A stretch of 64,000 bases of DNA, taken from the NCBI RefSeq assembly GCF_000192575.1, contig NZ_GL876933.1, positions 248,001 to 312,000 of the forward strand. The letters run 5' to 3'. Under the pieces are notes generated by a model. It was given only the letters and a program-made list of their open reading frames with translations, did not search any database and was not told the DNA's origin. Shown here piece by piece: positions 56,221 to 64,000 of the stretch (the stretch's first letter is position 1; each line of letters begins with the position of its first letter). Position numbers and translations under genes: made by a program. The DNA comes from Novosphingobium nitrogenifigens DSM 19370. GTDB lineage: Bacteria; Pseudomonadota; Alphaproteobacteria; Sphingomonadales; Sphingomonadaceae.

Positions 56221-57630
56221 TCAAGAGGGGAGCGATGCAGATTCTTTTGCGTCCGTTCTCGAAACCAGACCAAGCGTTTCCCGGCGATACCAGCGCCGGA
56301 TCATCAGAGCGGCAACGACCGCAAGCCCGATGAGAAGGCCGATCCACACGCCAAGCCCGGCGAGCGGAGTATAGAGCCCGAGCCAGACCGCAGCCCCCAG
56401 CCCCGGCACCCAATAGCCGAACAGGGCGAGAGCCATCGGCACGCGGGTATCCTGCAACCCGCGCAGGAGTGCGGCGCCCACGGTCTGTGCCCCGTCGAAC
56501 AACTGGAACGCGGCGGCAACGCCCATGAACCGGACGGCCAGCGCAACCAGCGCGGCATTGGCGGGCAGGGCGGGGTCGATATAGAGCCCGATGATCGTGC
56601 GCGGCGCGAACAGCAGGACGCCTGCGGAAAGCGCCATGAAGCCGATGCCCAGCACCAGCGCGACCCGTCCGGCGAGCGTGATGCCGTGGCGGTCGCCCGC
56701 GCCATAGGCACGTCCGACGCGGATCGTGGCTGCCTGCGCCACGCCGAAGGGAACCTGGAACGCGATCGCGGCAAATTGCATGGCGAGCGCGTGCGCGGCG
56801 AGCGGCAGTTCGCCGATCCGCCCCATCAGGAAAGCGGCGGCATTGAAAAGGCCTGCTTCGGCAACGATCGTGGCCGCGATCGGAACGCCGATGCGCAGGA
56901 CGTCGACAAAGCGCGTCCAGTCCACCCGCCACCAGCGGCCGAGCATGTGATAGCGGTGCAGCCGCCGGTCGAAACGGATCACCAGCAGATAGGCGCCCAG
57001 CGTTGCCGTGCTGGTCACGACGCTCGACAGCGCGGACCCGTTGAGCCCGAGCGCGGGCATGCCGAAGTGGCCGAAGACGAAGACCCAGTTGCCCAGCGCA
57101 TTGACCCCGACCGACAGGCCGGTGATGACGGTGCCCACCATCGGCCGCCCGAGCGTGGCGATGGCCGTGCGCAGGAGCGATCCGAGGACGGCGGGGATCG
57201 TTGCCCACATCAGTACCGACATGAACGGGACGGCGAGCACGATGATCCGCTCGCTTTGCCCCGTCATGGCAAGGATCGGCCCGATCGCGAGGCAGACCGC
57301 CATCGCCGCGAACGAGGCGATCACGCCGACCCAGGCGGCCATGCGCACGGTCCGACGCACTTCGCGGACGGCATGGGCACGGCGCCCGAGTTCGGCCGCG
57401 ATCAGGGGGGATGCCGCGCCGACAAGGCCGGTCAGGCTCCAGATCAGCAGGCCGAACAGCGAAACCGCCAGCGAGGAGGCTGCCAGTGCAGACGAGCCGA
57501 GCCGGGCGACGAAGACCACGTCCACGGCAAAGACTGCCATCTGCAGCAGGTTGGCGCCGACGAGCGGGGCGGCCAGAACGAAAGTCTGGCGCCATTCATC
57601 GGTCCAGGAACGGGGCGGGTTTTCAAACAT
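56221..57630 (-). CDS. MATE family efflux transporter (NorM-like)
   Basis: A 469-residue multidrug/cation antiporter with 12 hydrophobic helices. The N-terminal LAAPLVGANLLQMAVFAVDVVFVARLGSSALAASSLAVSLF and the central LRIGVPIAATIVAEAGLFNAAAFLMGRIG are typical. ATG 57630 (MFENPPRSW) is the likely start. The gene ends 29 bp before the CIRCE element, so its promoter is likely in the 250-bp region shared with the GAF-Fis regulator. Substrates unknown. Confidence 0.92.
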   Translation of the reverse strand: MFENPPRSWTDEWRQTFVLAAPLVGANLLQMAVFAVDVVFVARLGSSALAASSLAVSLFGLLIWSLTGLVGAASPLIAAELGRRAHAVREVRRTVRMAAWVGVIASFAAMAVCLAIGPILAMTGQSERIIVLAVPFMSVLMWATIPAVLGSLLRTAIATLGRPMVGTVITGLSVGVNALGNWVFVFGHFGMPALGLNGSALSSVVTSTATLGAYLLVIRFDRRLHRYHMLGRWWRVDWTRFVDVLRIGVPIAATIVAEAGLFNAAAFLMGRIGELPLAAHALAMQFAAIAFQVPFGVAQAATIRVGRAYGAGDRHGITLAGRVALVLGIGFMALSAGVLLFAPRTIIGLYIDPALPANAALVALAVRFMGVAAAFQLFDGAQTVGAALLRGLQDTRVPMALALFGYWVPGLGAAVWLGLYTPLAGLGVWIGLLIGLAVVAALMIRRWYRRETLGLVSRTDAKESASLPS

Positions 57631-57694
57631 GACCCGGTGGCCATAGGCGTCGGACCTCGGCGGCGAAAGAGCATCAGGGGGATCAAAGTGGTGC

Positions 57695-57712
57695 TGTCTC
57701 ATTCATGAGACA
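57695..57712. promoter_or_regulatory. Operator-like inverted repeat between the MATE and GAF-Fis genes
   Basis: TGTCTCA-TTCA-TGAGACA is a perfect 7-bp inverted repeat. The same pattern (TGTCTCA-N4-TGGGACA) recurs at 58924-58941 before the aldehyde dehydrogenase, and half-sites occur at 57729-57735 and 58905-58911. Confidence 0.7.
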
Positions 57713-57884
57713 TGCCTTTCCTGCACTCTGTCTCATGACGCTTGCATTTCGCGAGACCGCATGGACACTTTGCCATTCCGCGCACAACCGACTCGGGGTT
57801 GCGGAGCGGGCTGTCCCGACAGTCCCCGTGCCGCTTTCCATGAAGACAAAACAGCAACAGTGGCGCGGCGGAGAGTTGAAAGCC

Positions 57885-58895
57885 ATGGCCACTGCGCGCA
57901 AGTCCCATTGCGACATCGTTCTCGACACGGTTGCCTCCGGGCATGCCGCCGCCCATTCCTCGGTTGCGGCCTCGTGGTGCCGGTCGGCCCTGCATCACGG
58001 TCTCGATCCCGGCAACGAACGGCGCAACGACCGTCTGGAGGCCGAAGCGCTGGCGCGCCTGCGCGAGGCGAACGGGGAATTGCTTGCCGCGGCCAAGCCG
58101 ACGCTGGACCGGCTTTACGGCAATGTCGGCGCGGTGGGCGCCTGCGTGATCATTTCCGACCTTGACGGTGTCGTGCTCGAAGCGCGCAGCAATCCGTCCG
58201 AGGAAGCGCTCTTCACCGAAGTCGGGCTGGTCGCCGGTGCGATGTGGAGCGAACAGGCCGAAGGCACCAACGGCATCGGTACCTGCCTTGTCGAAGGACG
58301 CCCTATCACCATTCAGCAGCACGAACATTTCGCCAGTCGCAATGTCGGGGTCTCGTGCATGGATGCGCCGATTTTTGATCCGACCGGAAAGCTCGTTGCC
58401 GCGCTCGACGTTTCGTCGGCGCGCAACGACCAGGGAGAGGCGATTTCGGGCATGATCGGTGCGCTGGTGCAGGATGCCGCCCGCACGATCGAGCGCGACT
58501 TCTTTTGCCGCCGCTATGCGACCGCGCGGATCGTCTATGTCGGCGCAGATCACCGGCTGCAGGGCGCGTCTCAGGGTATGGGGCAGGGGATGACGCAGGG
58601 CGCGGCGCTTCTGGCGGTCGATCGCGACGATCTCGTGATCGGGGCAACGCGGGTGGCTCGGCGTCAGCTCGGGCTGGCGGTGCGCGGTGCGCTGCAACCC
58701 ATGCCGCTCGCGCATGTTCTTGGCGAGGAAGGCGCGCAGGCCGGATTCGACGATGCCGAACGCGCGGTCCTGCGCCAGGCGCTGGCGCGATCGGGCGGCA
58801 ATGTCGCGGCCGCTGCGCGCTTGCTCGGGATTGGCCGGGCGACGTTTTACCGGCGGATGGAGCGCGTCGGCATGACCGGCGCTGGATTGCAGTAA
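57885..58895 (+). CDS. GAF domain / Fis-type HTH transcriptional regulator lacking an AAA+ domain
   Basis: A 336-residue regulator. After CDIVLDTVASGHAA and ASSxxRC-like ASWCRSALHHGLDP, a GAF domain covers about residues 60-230 (DLDGVVLEARSNPSEEALFTEVGLVAGAMWSEQAEGTNGIGTCL). The C-terminal 45 residues are a Fis HTH: RAVLRQALARSGGNVAAAARLLGIGRATFYRRMERVG. This resembles AcoR-type sigma-54 activators with the central AAA+ ATPase removed. The next gene is an aldehyde dehydrogenase, a usual AcoR-family target. ATG 57885 has GGAGAG upstream; ATG 57840 is an alternative. Confidence 0.88.
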   Translation: MATARKSHCDIVLDTVASGHAAAHSSVAASWCRSALHHGLDPGNERRNDRLEAEALARLREANGELLAAAKPTLDRLYGNVGAVGACVIISDLDGVVLEARSNPSEEALFTEVGLVAGAMWSEQAEGTNGIGTCLVEGRPITIQQHEHFASRNVGVSCMDAPIFDPTGKLVAALDVSSARNDQGEAISGMIGALVQDAARTIERDFFCRRYATARIVYVGADHRLQGASQGMGQGMTQGAALLAVDRDDLVIGATRVARRQLGLAVRGALQPMPLAHVLGEEGAQAGFDDAERAVLRQALARSGGNVAAAARLLGIGRATFYRRMERVGMTGAGLQ

Positions 58896-58923
58896 AGCGA
58901 CGCGTGTCTCGTCGCGGCCCGCC

Positions 58924-58941
58924 TGTCTCAAAGATGGGACA
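58924..58941. promoter_or_regulatory. Second operator-like repeat, upstream of the aldehyde dehydrogenase
   Basis: TGTCTCA-AAGA-TGGGACA, extended to GCC...GGC on both sides. It is 113 bp before the dehydrogenase start and has the same spacing and half-site as the copy at 57695-57712. I assume the regulator at 57885 binds both; published AcoR sites are described as TGT-N(11-14)-ACA, which both copies satisfy. Confidence 0.65.
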
Positions 58942-59054
58942 GGCGGATGCGACGATCGCCCCGGTGGGGCTTTTACCAAAAACAGCCCGGCGCGATGTTC
59001 GGTTTCAGAAAATCTGGCGCAAGAGCGTCGATTGAAACCGAGAGGATCCAAGCC

Positions 59055-60578
59055 ATGACTGTTCTGGTTGCTGAAAAGCAGGATGGGCTCATTTCGCCCT
59101 TCGCGAAGAGCTACGACAATTTCATCGGCGGCAAGTGGGTTGCCCCCGTCGCCGGACGCTATTTCGACAATGTCTCGCCGATCAACGGCAAGGTCGTGTG
59201 CCAGGTCGCACGTTCGGATGCTGCGGATATCGAACTCGCGCTCGATGCGGCTCATGCCGCTCGCGCCAGCTGGGGACGCACTTCGCCGACCGAACGCTCG
59301 AACATCCTGCTGCGGGTTGCCGATCGCCTCGAAGCCAATCTCGAAAAGCTGGCGCTCGCCGAAACCTGGGACAACGGCAAGCCGATCCGCGAAACCATGG
59401 CGGCCGACATTCCGCTCGCCATCGACCACTTCCGCTATTTCGCGGGCTGTATCCGCGCGCAGGAAGGCTCGCTGTCGGAAATCGACCATGACATGATCGG
59501 CTACCACTTCCACGAACCGCTGGGCGTGGTGGGGCAGATCATCCCGTGGAACTTCCCGATCCTGATGGCCGCATGGAAGCTGGCTCCGGCTCTGGCCGCG
59601 GGCAACTGCGTGGTGCTCAAGCCTGCCGAGCAGACCCCGGTCTCGATCCTGGTGCTTGCCGAACTGATCGCGGACATCCTGCCCGCCGGGACGCTCAACA
59701 TCGTCAACGGTTTCGGTGTCGAAGCGGGCAAGCCCCTTGCGACCAGCAAGCGTATCGCCAAGATCGCCTTCACCGGTGAAACCTCGACCGGTCGCCTGAT
59801 CATGCAGTATGCCAGCGAAAACATCATTCCGGTGACGCTGGAACTGGGCGGCAAGAGCCCGAACATCTTCTTTGCCGACGTCGCTGCCGAAGACGACGAC
59901 TTCTTCGACAAGGCGATTGAAGGGTTCGTGATGTTCGCGCTCAACCAGGGCGAAGTCTGCACCTGCCCGAGCCGTGCGCTCATTCAGGAATCGATCTACG
60001 ACCGCTTCATCGAACGCGCGATCGCGCGGGTCGAAGCGATCAAGATGGGCAGCCCGCTCGACCCGGCGACCATGATCGGTGCACAGGCGTCGAACGATCA
60101 GCTCGAAAAGATCCTGTCCTACATCGACATCGGCCGCGCCGAAGGCGCCGAAGTGCTGACCGGGGGTACCCGCGCGGCGCACACCGGCGAACTCGCGGGC
60201 GGCTATTACGTGACCCCGACCGTGCTCAAGGGCCACAACAAGATGCGCGTGTTCCAGGAAGAAATCTTCGGCCCGGTGCTCGCAGTGACGACGTTCAAGG
60301 ACAAGGAAGAGGCGCTTTCCATCGCCAACGACACCGCGTTCGGTCTCGGTGCCGGGGTGTGGAGCCGTGACGCCAACACCTGCTACCGCTTCGGCCGTGA
60401 AATCCAGGCCGGTCGCGTCTGGACCAACTGCTACCACGCCTATCCGGCCCATGCCGCGTTCGGCGGGTACAAGCAGTCGGGCATCGGCCGCGAAACCCAC
60501 AAGATGATGCTCGACCACTATCAGCAGACCAAGAACCTGCTGGTCAGCTACAGCCCCAAGAAGCTCGGCTTCTTCTGA
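59055..60578 (+). CDS. Aldehyde dehydrogenase, NAD(P)+-dependent (AldA/ExaC-like)
   Basis: A 507-residue ALDH that oxidises an aldehyde to the acid. Motifs: [32 protein letters not shown], the catalytic Glu in [15 protein letters not shown], and the catalytic Cys in [16 protein letters not shown]. The [10 protein letters not shown] form is that of the acetaldehyde/glyceraldehyde group (ExaC-like). ATG 59055 follows GAGAGGA. Two hairpins (60587-60616, 60671-60704) follow the stop. The GAF-Fis regulator upstream probably controls it. Confidence 0.95.
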   Translation: MTVLVAEKQDGLISPFAKSYDNFIGGKWVAPVAGRYFDNVSPINGKVVCQVARSDAADIELALDAAHAARASWGRTSPTERSNILLRVADRLEANLEKLALAETWDNGKPIRETMAADIPLAIDHFRYFAGCIRAQEGSLSEIDHDMIGYHFHEPLGVVGQIIPWNFPILMAAWKLAPALAAGNCVVLKPAEQTPVSILVLAELIADILPAGTLNIVNGFGVEAGKPLATSKRIAKIAFTGETSTGRLIMQYASENIIPVTLELGGKSPNIFFADVAAEDDDFFDKAIEGFVMFALNQGEVCTCPSRALIQESIYDRFIERAIARVEAIKMGSPLDPATMIGAQASNDQLEKILSYIDIGRAEGAEVLTGGTRAAHTGELAGGYYVTPTVLKGHNKMRVFQEEIFGPVLAVTTFKDKEEALSIANDTAFGLGAGVWSRDANTCYRFGREIQAGRVWTNCYHAYPAHAAFGGYKQSGIGRETHKMMLDHYQQTKNLLVSYSPKKLGFF

Positions 60579-60586
60579 TAGTTGCC

Positions 60587-60616
60587 GGAGCCCGATGGGA
60601 ACACTCATCGGGCTCC
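60587..60616 (+). terminator. Hairpin after the aldehyde dehydrogenase
   Basis: GGAGCCCGATG pairs with CATCGGGCTCC around an 8-nt loop, 9 nt after the stop codon. The T-run is poor. Confidence 0.65.
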
Positions 60617-60670
60617 ATCATGACCGAGAGCCCGACGGGTCGCACTGCGGGTCATCCGGCAAGACGGACG

Positions 60671-60704
60671 GGAAAGGCCCCTCACCCTCCCGAGGGGCCT
60701 TTCC
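60671..60704 (+). terminator. Second hairpin before the MFS gene
   Basis: GGAAAGGCCCCTC pairs with GAGGGGCCTTTCC (13 bp) with an 8-nt loop. Together with the first hairpin it probably ends the dehydrogenase transcript. Confidence 0.65.
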
Positions 60705-60776
60705 CACCACGCGTGACATTGGCGTCAACGCCTTCTAGACCCTTGCAATTCCGTGCACGGTCGGGGGGAATATCGA

Positions 60777-61997
60777 ATGGCTGGACAAGTCCGCGCGGCG
60801 GGCGATCTGCGGGTGTGGCCGATGGTCGCGCTGCTCGCTCTGGTGGTCCTGCTCAATTTCGTGGATCGAGGGGCGATCGGCATTGCCGCCCCGCTCATGC
60901 AGCAGTCGCTGGGCCTTTCGGCGACGCGCTTCGGGCTCGCCGTTTCGGCGTTTTTCTGGACATACGGGCTGACCCAGCCTTTCATCGGGGCGCTGGCGGA
61001 TCGCTGGTCGGCGGCGCGTCTCCTGTCGCTGGCAGTTGCTCTCTGGGCCTGCGCGACGCTGTTCACGGGGCTTGCCAATGGCCTTGCCATGCTGGTCGGC
61101 CTGCGCCTTCTGCTCGGACTGGGGGAAGCGGCGCTTTTTCCCTCGACGGCCAAGCTGATCGCCGCGCATGTTCCGGTCGAGCGGCGCGGCCTTGCCAATG
61201 CGATGATCGCGACCGGGCTGGCGCTCGGGCCTGCGCTCGGCACGATGGCGGGCGGCATGATCCTGGCTCGCCACGGCTGGCGCCCGGTCTTTTTCTGGTT
61301 CGGCGCCGCAACCCTGGTCTGGCTCGTGCCCTGGGCCCTGATCGGACGGCAGATGAACCGCGCGACGGCGGGAAAGGCGGTCGAGCCGCCTTCGCCGATG
61401 CGCGATCTTTTGCGGCGGCCGGGGCTGTGGCTGATGGGCGTCGCGCATGCGCTGGCCAATTACGGGTTCTTCTTTGTCCTGATCTGGCTGCCGCTCTACC
61501 TCGTCAAATCGCGCGGGTTGCCGATCCCGACGATGACGGTTCTGGCGACGATGACCTACGGCATGCAGGCCCTGGCCTCGCTCGGCTGGGGGCAGCTTGC
61601 CGACGCGCTGGTCCGTCGGGGCGGAGAGCCGTCACGCGTGAAACGGCGGCTTTGCGTGGTGGCCGAACTTGGATCGGTTGCCGGGATTGCGGGTGTCGCA
61701 TTGGCGCAGGGGACGACCGGCCTGTGCGCGGCGCTTCTGGTCACCGGGCTGTTTCTCGGCTGCCTGCCCACGATGGTCTATGCGCTGGGCCAGCTTCATG
61801 CAGGGCCGCGCGATGCGGCAGGCTGGGTCGGGGTGCAGAATGCGATCGGCAGCGTGTCGGGGATCGTCGGTCCGGTGGTGACCGGCGCGATCGTCGATGC
61901 GACCGGCAGTTTTAACGGCGCATTCGCCTTTGCCGCTGCCGTCAGTGCAGCGGGAGCAGCGATGTTCGCATGGGGCCTGCCGGAACGTTCGGTGTGA
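60777..61997 (+). CDS. MFS transporter
   Basis: A 406-residue major-facilitator protein with 12 hydrophobic helices. Recognisable parts are LLNFVDRGAIGIAAPLMQQSLGLSATRFGLAVSAFFWTYG, the loop GALADRWSAARLL, and GLGEAALFPSTAKLIAAHVPVERRGLANAMI, which point to the anion:cation/ACS subfamily (organic acid import). The substrate is unknown. ATG 60777 has GGGGGA 7 nt upstream. A bidirectional terminator separates it from rplL. Confidence 0.9.
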   Translation: MAGQVRAAGDLRVWPMVALLALVVLLNFVDRGAIGIAAPLMQQSLGLSATRFGLAVSAFFWTYGLTQPFIGALADRWSAARLLSLAVALWACATLFTGLANGLAMLVGLRLLLGLGEAALFPSTAKLIAAHVPVERRGLANAMIATGLALGPALGTMAGGMILARHGWRPVFFWFGAATLVWLVPWALIGRQMNRATAGKAVEPPSPMRDLLRRPGLWLMGVAHALANYGFFFVLIWLPLYLVKSRGLPIPTMTVLATMTYGMQALASLGWGQLADALVRRGGEPSRVKRRLCVVAELGSVAGIAGVALAQGTTGLCAALLVTGLFLGCLPTMVYALGQLHAGPRDAAGWVGVQNAIGSVSGIVGPVVTGAIVDATGSFNGAFAFAAAVSAAGAAMFAWGLPERSV

Positions 61998-62025
61998 GGC
62001 CGGTCCATCTGCATTAAACGGCATG

Positions 62026-62060
62026 AAAAAGGGCGCTCCCGCAAAGGAGCGCCCTTTTCC
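62026..62060. terminator. Bidirectional terminator between the MFS gene and rplL
   Basis: AAAAGGGCGCTCC pairs with GGAGCGCCCTTTT around a 6-nt loop, with an A-run on the left and a T-run on the right, serving convergent genes. Confidence 0.9.
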
Positions 62061-62114
62061 TGCAATCGATGGTCGGGTCCGCACTCGATGATCGAGCGGA
62101 ACCCGAACAGGCGA

Positions 62115-62489
62115 TTACTTGATTTCGACGGTGCCGCCGGCTTCTTCGATCTTCTTCTTGATGTCTTCGGCTTCGGCCTTCGAGACACCTTCCTTGATCG
62201 CCTTCGGCGCGCCTTCGACGAGAGCCTTGGCTTCGGTCAGGCCGAGCGAGGTGATCGCGCGGACTTCCTTGATGACCTGGATCTTCTTGCCGCCGTCGCC
62301 GGTCAGGATGACGTCGAATTCGGTCTTTTCTTCAGCGGCGGGAGCCGCTTCACCGGCGGGGGCAGCAGCAACTGCAACAGCAGCAGCGGCGCTCACGCCC
62401 CAAGCTTCTTCGAGAGCCTTGGCAAGGTCAGCGGCTTCGAGAACGGTCAGCTTCGAAAGTTCTTCAACGAGGGCTGCGATATCGGCCAT
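62115..62489 (-). CDS. rplL: 50S ribosomal protein L7/L12
   Basis: A 124-residue stalk protein that recruits translation GTPases. The N-terminal dimerisation part ([30 protein letters not shown]), the Ala-rich hinge, and the C-terminal domain ([51 protein letters not shown]) are all present. rplJ lies 61 bp upstream on the same strand, with a small hairpin (GCCTGCC / GGCAGGC, 62515-62532) in the gap. Confidence 0.98.
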   Translation of the reverse strand: MADIAALVEELSKLTVLEAADLAKALEEAWGVSAAAAVAVAAAPAGEAAPAAEEKTEFDVILTGDGGKKIQVIKEVRAITSLGLTEAKALVEGAPKAIKEGVSKAEAEDIKKKIEEAGGTVEIK

Positions 62490-62514
62490 GATATTTCACT
62501 CCTAATGGGTAGAT

Positions 62515-62532
62515 GCCTGCCGGACGGCAGGC
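62515..62532 (-). terminator. Hairpin in the rplJ-rplL gap
   Basis: GCCTGCC-N4-GGCAGGC (7 bp) lies between the rplJ stop and the rplL ribosome binding site. It may be an attenuator or mRNA processing element that adjusts the L12:L10 ratio. Confidence 0.4.
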
Positions 62533-62550
62533 GAAATTGTGCGAACGGTC

Positions 62551-63066
62551 TTAAGCCGCATCCTTCTCGGCGTAGGCGTTGAAGACGCGCGCCAGCTTCG
62601 CCGCCGGAGCGGTGGTGAGCTGGGCGATCTTGGTCGCCGGAGCCTGGATGAGGCCGATAAGCTTGGCGCGCAGCTCGTCGAGCGAGGGCATCGTGGCGAG
62701 CGCCTTGATCCCATCGGCATCGAGAACCTGCGAACCCATCCCGCCACCCAAGATTTCGATCTTGTCGGTGGTCTTGGCGAACTCGACGATCACCTTGGCG
62801 GCGGCGACGGGGTCGGCCGAGGCGGCGACTGCGGTCGGACCGGTGAAGAGATCACCGATGCCTTCGTAAGCCGTGCCCTGGATGGCAAGCTTGGCAAGAC
62901 GGTTCTTCGCAACCTTGTACGTCGCACCCGCTTCGCGGATCTTCGTGCGCAGGGCGGTGGACTGGGCCACCGTCATGCCGAGGTTGCGGGTGATGACCAC
63001 CGCGCCGGCCTCGGAGAAGATCTCGTTGAGGTATGCGACCGATTCGGCTTTCTGCGAACGATCCAT
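62551..63066 (-). CDS. rplJ: 50S ribosomal protein L10
   Basis: A 171-residue stalk base protein that carries the L12 dimers. It starts [46 protein letters not shown] and ends with the L12-binding C-terminal helix ([20 protein letters not shown]). The ATG at 63066 has GAAGGAG at good spacing. It begins the rplJL operon, which runs away from rpoB. Confidence 0.98.
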   Translation of the reverse strand: MDRSQKAESVAYLNEIFSEAGAVVITRNLGMTVAQSTALRTKIREAGATYKVAKNRLAKLAIQGTAYEGIGDLFTGPTAVAASADPVAAAKVIVEFAKTTDKIEILGGGMGSQVLDADGIKALATMPSLDELRAKLIGLIQAPATKIAQLTTAPAAKLARVFNAYAEKDAA

Positions 63067-63260
63067 GCCTTACTCCTTCACAAATGGCTGCATGGAGCTG
63101 CCCCCCGATGCAACCGGCTACGTCTGTCCGCACCGACGCATGAGCGCCGGAGCGAGCGAGTCCGTTGTCGACAAGGGAAGGAGAAGCGCCGAAAGACGGC
63201 GCGGGCACCATCTTCCACAAAAGGAGGAGGGCCGTTGAAACTCTTTTCCCCGTCTAGGCT
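63067..63260 (-). promoter_or_regulatory. Leader region of rplJL (possible L10-responsive leader)
   Basis: About 190 nt without a gene, the place where L10(L12)4 binds its own mRNA in many bacteria to repress translation. The region contains self-complementary stretches (for example GCGCCG / CGGCGC), but I cannot fold it reliably by eye. Confidence 0.4.
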
Positions 63261-63698
63261 GGAACATTAAGCCGTAAAACGGCACCAGCGGTCTCGGACG
63301 GATGATCATCCGGGCAAGCCCGTTGATCTGCCGCGGGCCACTAGCAGGGAATGGGGCGGAGTCAAGGGCGCACGTTTCCTGTCACGACTCCGGCGCGGGT
63401 GCTGGTGCGGCGCATGCCCTTGTTTGACAGCGTTCCGGGGCAATGCTAACGATCCCGACTGACCCGAGCTTCGAGCAAGGCTTTCCCATGCGCAGGGGAA
63501 AGCATCAGGAAGGAGGCTGGGGTTTTCCATCTGACGCGACAGGCTGCTGCCGGTGTGCCGTTTTTTCCATTCGGAAATGCGGTGGGCTGGGCTTGCGGCC
63601 TTTTGTCGCTGGATGGCGCCACTCGCTGCGCGTGGCAAATTTTTCGCCGGATCCCAACGGGTTCCGGCTCTTTAGAGCGAAGAGGCACGAACTCCTCC
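63261..63698 (+). other. Promoter and leader region of rpoB
   Basis: About 440 bp without a gene I can support. TTGACA (63424-63429), 17 nt, then TAACGA (63447-63452) is a plausible promoter for rpoB. CCGGATCCC and GGGTTCCGG (63652-63672) could fold into a hairpin with one mismatch in the leader, just before the start. Confidence 0.4.
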
Positions 63699-64000
63699 AT
63701 GGCGACCAAGGCAACCGCCCTGACCGGCTCCCGCCCCGGCGTGAAGAAGCGCATCCGCAAGATCTTCGGGGACATCCACGAAGTCGTGCAGATGCCGAAC
63801 CTGATCGAGGTTCAGCGCGAATCGTACGAACAGTTCCTGCGCTCGGACCCGGCCACCGGCTATGTCTCGGGTCTGGAAAAGACGCTGCGCTCGGTGTTCC
63901 CGATCCAGGATTTCGCAGGCACCGCCAGCCTCGATATCAAGGAAAAGGACGGCTACGTCCTCGAGGCGCCCAAGTACGACGTCAACGAGTGCCGTCAGCG
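63699..64000 (+). CDS. rpoB: DNA-directed RNA polymerase beta subunit, N-terminal fragment (runs off the right edge)
   Basis: From ATG 63699 the frame reads about 100 residues to the window end: [66 protein letters not shown]. That is the N-terminus of RpoB. Only a weak GAGG lies upstream. It is transcribed away from rplJL, rather than being cotranscribed after rplL as in many bacteria. Confidence 0.95.
   Translation, partial: MATKATALTGSRPGVKKRIRKIFGDIHEVVQMPNLIEVQRESYEQFLRSDPATGYVSGLEKTLRSVFPIQDFAGTASLDIKEKDGYVLEAPKYDVNECRQ

Noticed and set aside
58942..59054. Sigma-54 promoter upstream of the aldehyde dehydrogenase
   Set aside because: I looked for GG-N10-GC type -24/-12 elements because the regulator resembles AcoR, and found no convincing one. 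This agrees with the absence of the AAA+ domain.
57699..60608. 969-residue frame antisense to the regulator and aldehyde dehydrogenase
   Set aside because: No recognisable domain, and it covers two clear genes on the other strand.

Overview
The window is about 64 kb of GC-rich chromosomal DNA from an alphaproteobacterium, most likely order Sphingomonadales (Novosphingobium/Sphingomonas-like). The clues are: cell-cycle genes typical of Alphaproteobacteria (an RcdA/DUF1465 protein, SciP/DUF1153, TrcR/DUF1013, DUF1192); an EI-Ntr PtsP with a GAF domain; a TonB-dependent receptor; a groESL operon with a CIRCE element; and the style of the M23 peptidase and bactofilin genes. It is core chromosome. 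I saw no insertion sequence, integrase, phage gene, CRISPR array, tRNA or rRNA. The genus is an inference from memory of these families, not from a search.

Layout. 0-5 kb (mostly minus strand): a CitE-like lyase, an old-yellow-enzyme reductase, NadA, an MBL-fold hydrolase, RcdA, then two divergent DUF465 mini-genes. 5.7-19 kb (mostly plus): ptsP, rodZ-like, cpoB, tilS, ftsH, a quinone reductase, an M23 peptidase, hemB, a gamma-carbonic anhydrase and DUF167, facing a YoaK membrane protein and a group II truncated globin. 19.7-26.3 kb: clpA and DUF1192 (minus), a second quinone reductase and trcR (plus), bactofilin plus M23 peptidase (minus). 26.6-34 kb is a long plus-strand run: proA-nadD-rsfS-rlmH-envC-ctpA-dsbB-coq7 and a secreted protein. 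34-42 kb: a dnaJ-like/yihY/fabI operon (minus), pdxH-fieF (plus), a serine hydrolase, mnmA and the sciP locus. 42.9-49.3 kb: an RND efflux pair, DUF445 and a GNAT. 49.4-54 kb: a TonB receptor, a lone ModE-like regulator and a CLC-type channel. 54-64 kb: groESL, a MATE transporter, a GAF/Fis regulator with an aldehyde dehydrogenase, an MFS transporter, rplJL, and the start of rpoB.

How genes work together. The clearest small system is the CLC protein at 52488-53813. It has the GREGT and GGNNLI sequences I associate with fluoride-type CLC exporters. Just upstream of its ribosome binding site lies an RNA that matches the fluoride riboswitch core. A second theme is cell-cycle and envelope control: RcdA, ClpA, TrcR, SciP, bactofilin, RodZ, CpoB and three M23-type proteins, with CtrA-like TTAACC-N5-TTAACC boxes near rcdA, clpA and one M23 gene and a perfect DnaA box in front of the sciP locus. 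A third is an aldehyde-response unit: a GAF-Fis regulator without an AAA+ domain, flanked by two copies of an inverted repeat, followed by its probable target aldehyde dehydrogenase.

Other points of interest are nadD with no ATG/GTG/TTG start (CTG proposed), a 28-nt perfect palindrome over the proA stop codon, an RND permease with two apparent extra membrane segments in its central linker, and rplJL transcribed away from rpoB.
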